DNA of 8,167 nucleotides, taken from Campylobacterales bacterium (GTDB taxonomy: Bacteria; Campylobacterota; Campylobacteria; Campylobacterales; Arcobacteraceae). This document shows positions 6,089 to 8,167 of the stretch, in pieces. Position numbers and translations under genes: made by a program. Positions within the stretch are counted from its first letter, which is position 1. Every line of letters begins with the position of its first letter. The notes under the pieces are model-generated. The model ran no database searches and was not told the origin of the DNA. It saw nothing but the letters and a program-made list of their open reading frames with translations. Location of the stretch: positions 1 through 8,167 of the forward strand of contig JADHTT010000027.1 in the NCBI GenBank assembly GCA_016784825.1. The letters run 5' to 3'.

Positions 6089-7914
6089 TAGAAATTATAC
6101 TTCAATCCAGCATAGTATGCTCTTGGAGATGTTGCGTATCCATCAACTGTTTGGTAGTATTTGTCTGTTACATTATCTATCTTTAAATATGTTTGTAAAG
6201 ATTTTGTAATATCATAGTTTGCAACTGCATTCCACACTACATAATTACCAGTTTGGGCATCTACAGTATGAGTTCCATATGTATATTCTATTCTATCTCC
6301 AATATACTCACTATTTAAATTCAGATGATAATTAGCAAGACCATAATAATCTAAGTTAATTTTTAAAGTCTCTTTTGCTCTTCTTTCTAAATCATATCCA
6401 TCTTTATCTTTTGCATCTAAATATGTATAATTAAATGTAAATAGTGTATCTTCAAGTATGTCACGGCTATATTCTAATTCATACCCCTTCATTATAGTTA
6501 TTCCATCTAAATTCTCATATCCATCTGTCCAGTTTTTATAAGATATCATTTTGTCTGTTTTATTATTAAAGTAAGTAAGCTTTAAATTTTTATATTGGGC
6601 TGTTATATCAAATGATTTTGTAGTTTCTGGATTAATTTGAGTCCATGTTGGTTGATTATATAAATTATATAGTGTTGGCACATTGTATGCTGTACCATAA
6701 TTTATACTTGTTGTAAAATCTTCTATATTCTTATGAATATGCTTTGCCCCTATTTTCCCTGTTAGTTTATTATTAAATTTATCATAATTATCTTTTCTAA
6801 TAGATTGAGTACAAATAGTTTCTCCACCAATAATACCTTCAAAACTATTGTTATTTGTAATAAATAGTGCATCATTCTTATAATCATTATTTATAGCATT
6901 CTTATGTTCAAAAGATTTATGGTCAATTCCCCATATTACAAAATCTTTCTTACCATAATCAATTTTTGATTTAAAACCATATTCAACAACTTCTCCATCA
7001 TATCTATAATGGGAACTATATTGAGAATCAATTGAATCTCTATCAAACTCTGATTGCTTAATATAAATATCAAGTTCATTAAAGCTATCTATATGATTAA
7101 AGTTTATTGATGAAAAATTATCTTTAGTTGTATTATGTGTAGTATCTAAAGAGTCATTAGAACCATCATAATCACTTTTTGCATCAATAATTGTATGGAT
7201 TAAATCTACTTTATTTGTTTCATCTATCTTTATTCCAAATTTTAAAGAACTAGTAGTGTTTTCATATCCATCATCTTCATACAAATCTATATCTACATTC
7301 CGTGTAGCTTTTGCAGTAAAGCCATCATTAGTAACTTTTTGAGAACTTAATTTAAAATAATATTTATTTGTTTTGTATGCGGCAAAAGCTCCATATTTTT
7401 TTGTGTTAAAACTTCCATACTCAAAATTTACACCACCATGTAATCCAGCTTTAGCGCTTTTTGTAATTATATTAATAACTCCAGCTGTTGCATCTGCACC
7501 CCAAATACCAGATTGTGCACCTTTTACAATCTCAATTTGTTCTATATCACTTATCATTAAATGTTCAAAAGGAGCTCCATTTAATCCAGTGATATCGTTA
7601 TATCTTATACCATCTATAAGAACCAATACCCTCTTACTGTCTGAACCCCTTACTCGAACTGAAGATGATTTTCCAAGACCTCCATTACTAGTAAAATCAA
7701 TACCCGATATACTGCTAATAGCTTGAGTAATAGTTGTATAATTCTTCTCTTCAATATCTTCTGCAGTAATTACATTTACATTTGATGTTACATCTTTAAT
7801 TGATTGTTCAGATTTTGTAGCACTATAAACTGTCGCACTTGCGAAGTCATCATTCGCACTTAATGTAGCTACTAAAACACTAGCTACTAAACTTAATTTT
7901 ATTGTATTTTTCAT
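6088..7914 (-). CDS. btuB: TonB-dependent outer-membrane corrinoid receptor, BtuB-like
   Basis: Outer-membrane beta-barrel with an N-terminal plug, taking up corrinoid with TonB/ExbBD energy. The 608-aa length is close to E. coli BtuB (614). A signal peptide spans 1-20 (MKNTIKLSLVASVLVATLSA, cut before NDD). ATVYSAT at 27-33 is a weak TonB-box candidate. The plug (about 40-150) has VNVITAEDI, NGGLGKSSSVRVRG (77-90), RVLVLIDGIRYND (95-107) and IEQIEIVKGAQSGIWGADATAGVINIIT (124-151), all in BtuB order. The barrel ends in YYAGLKYNF with the terminal phenylalanine required for barrel assembly. The ATG at 7914 has AGG at 7921-7923, six bases upstream, a good ribosome site. It is the first gene of the cobamide operon. 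Specificity is inferred from plug similarity and neighbours. Confidence 0.9.
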   Translation of the reverse strand: MKNTIKLSLVASVLVATLSANDDFASATVYSATKSEQSIKDVTSNVNVITAEDIEEKNYTTITQAISSISGIDFTSNGGLGKSSSVRVRGSDSKRVLVLIDGIRYNDITGLNGAPFEHLMISDIEQIEIVKGAQSGIWGADATAGVINIITKSAKAGLHGGVNFEYGSFNTKKYGAFAAYKTNKYYFKLSSQKVTNDGFTAKATRNVDIDLYEDDGYENTTSSLKFGIKIDETNKVDLIHTIIDAKSDYDGSNDSLDTTHNTTKDNFSSINFNHIDSFNELDIYIKQSEFDRDSIDSQYSSHYRYDGEVVEYGFKSKIDYGKKDFVIWGIDHKSFEHKNAINNDYKNDALFITNNNSFEGIIGGETICTQSIRKDNYDKFNNKLTGKIGAKHIHKNIEDFTTSINYGTAYNVPTLYNLYNQPTWTQINPETTKSFDITAQYKNLKLTYFNNKTDKMISYKNWTDGYENLDGITIMKGYELEYSRDILEDTLFTFNYTYLDAKDKDGYDLERRAKETLKINLDYYGLANYHLNLNSEYIGDRIEYTYGTHTVDAQTGNYVVWNAVANYDITKSLQTYLKIDNVTDKYYQTVDGYATSPRAYYAGLKYNF

Positions 7915-7943
7915 TTTTTTCCTATTTAATTTTTATTTTTTTA

Positions 7944-8111
7944 TTAGTTAAATAGGTATTGTGGTGGTCCTGTCTTTGGTTGAGCATATTCCCATGCTGT
8001 GACATGGTATTGATAGTTTGTATCTATTGTAGATAGCTTATCAATAGTAGAGTACATAGCAATTATACTTAAGCTAAAGTACCGTTTTCCATATCCTCTT
8101 AAATGTCTCAT
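7944..8111 (-). CDS. Possible small ORF (55 aa), unknown
   Basis: ATG at 8111 to TAA at 7944-7946, encoding a 55-residue basic, aromatic-rich peptide beginning MRHLRGYGKRYFSL and ending KTGPPQYLFN. I do not recognise it. It has no clear signal peptide or membrane helix. Codon choice (AGA, GGA, ACA, CCA, TTA) matches its neighbours, and the frame is open without any low-complexity explanation. Against it, there is no good ribosome site before the ATG, and the same stretch carries strong inverted repeats and a TATAAT hexamer. It begins one codon after, and in the same frame as, the TAG that ends the upstream fragment, so it could also be the 3' part of a gene broken by that TAG. It stops 29 nt before the btuB start. 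Confidence 0.3.
   Translation of the reverse strand: MRHLRGYGKRYFSLSIIAMYSTIDKLSTIDTNYQYHVTAWEYAQPKTGPPQYLFN
7992..8046 (-). repeat. Two abutting inverted repeats (possible structured leader RNA)
   Basis: On the minus strand the first element is an 8-bp perfect stem, TATTGATA/TATCAATA (outer arms 8039-8046 and 8008-8015), enclosing a 6-bp perfect stem TATCTA/TAGATA around a CAA triloop (8021-8035), with short internal loops between. It is followed with no gap by a second stem CCATG/CATGG with a 6-nt loop (7992-8007). The pair could stack as RNA in the 5' leader of btuB, or be a protein-binding dyad. There is no U-run after either hairpin, so it is not a terminator of the usual kind. Function is unknown. 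Confidence 0.5.
8062..8067 (-). promoter_or_regulatory. Candidate -10 box (TATAAT) for the btuB operon
   Basis: The minus strand reads AAGTATAATTGCTATG here, with a perfect TATAAT. No TTGACA-like -35 lies 16-18 nt upstream (GGAAAA is there), which is common in Campylobacterota, where -35 boxes are weak. A start near 8055 would give a leader of about 140 nt before btuB that opens directly into the inverted repeats at 7992-8046. In an AT-rich genome a chance TATAAT is frequent, so this is tentative. Confidence 0.35.
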
Positions 8112-8114
8112 ATA

Positions 8115-8167
8115 CTATTTACCATTCTCATTTGAAAAAAGATCTTCTGCCCATTGTGTGATTGGAC
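8115..8167 (-). CDS. C-terminal tail of an unidentified upstream reading frame (partial)
   Basis: The frame that is open from the right edge reads PITQWAEDLFSNENGK and ends with TAG at 8115-8117. The amphipathic, acidic composition looks like a real protein C-terminus and is more protein-like than the other two minus-strand frames, which also stop nearby (at about 8129 and 8108). Too little is visible to name a product. If real, it is the gene upstream of the btuB operon in the same orientation, and no terminator-like hairpin with a T-run follows it. Confidence 0.35.
   Translation of the reverse strand, partial: PITQWAEDLFSNENGK

Noticed and set aside
7373..7726. Plus-strand open frame antisense to the BtuB plug domain
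   Set aside because: The minus-strand frame carries the conserved plug motifs; the 117-aa plus-strand peptide is a by-product of that sequence.
7915..7944. AT-rich run after the small ORF as a possible terminator
   Set aside because: It has A-runs on the transcribed-sense strand and no GC-rich stem before it; it contains the btuB ribosome site and is better read as a leader spacer.
7961..7977. B12-box-like string (minus strand, AGACAGGACCACCAC) suggesting a cobalamin riboswitch
   Set aside because: The match to the B12 box is partial. The nearby GGGAA is only about 15 nt upstream, whereas the canonical core needs far more sequence between the two, and the other conserved core segments are absent.

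Overview
The window is AT-rich and is coded almost wholly on the minus strand. Base composition, compact gene packing and protein style suggest a Campylobacterota bacterium of the Arcobacter, Sulfurimonas or Sulfurospirillum kind. This placement is an inference from sequence character, not a database match. The presence of BluB, whose chemistry needs molecular oxygen, suggests an aerobic or microaerobic lifestyle.

The layout, read in the direction of transcription (right to left), is as follows. At 7915-8167 lie the tail of an unidentified upstream reading frame, a possible 55-residue ORF, a TATAAT hexamer and two abutting inverted repeats; this is the leader of the operon. Then come btuB (TonB-dependent outer-membrane corrinoid receptor), btuF (periplasmic binding protein), btuD (ABC ATPase) and btuC (FecCD-type permease). 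They are followed by bluB (5,6-dimethylbenzimidazole synthase), an APH/homoserine-kinase-like small-molecule kinase, an archaeal-type cobT, cobU, cobS, and the first 19 codons of a cobD-like gene that runs off the left edge.

Together these genes form one cobamide operon. BtuB and BtuFCD bring in corrinoids such as cobinamide or cobalamin. BluB makes the lower base and the CobT-like enzyme activates it to alpha-ribazole phosphate. CobD makes (R)-1-amino-2-propanol phosphate from L-threonine phosphate. CobU activates cobinamide with GDP and CobS joins the two halves. The step otherwise missing is supply of L-threonine O-3-phosphate. The unassigned kinase, whose C-terminal motifs resemble type II homoserine kinase, sits where a threonine kinase would be expected and is the most interesting protein here.

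From btuB to cobD every gene junction is a stop/start overlap (1, 17, 4, 4, 10, 4, 1, 4 and 7 nt, in order), so the set is probably one transcript with translational coupling. No terminator or promoter was seen inside the operon. No tRNA, rRNA, CRISPR array, IS element or convincing cobalamin riboswitch was found.
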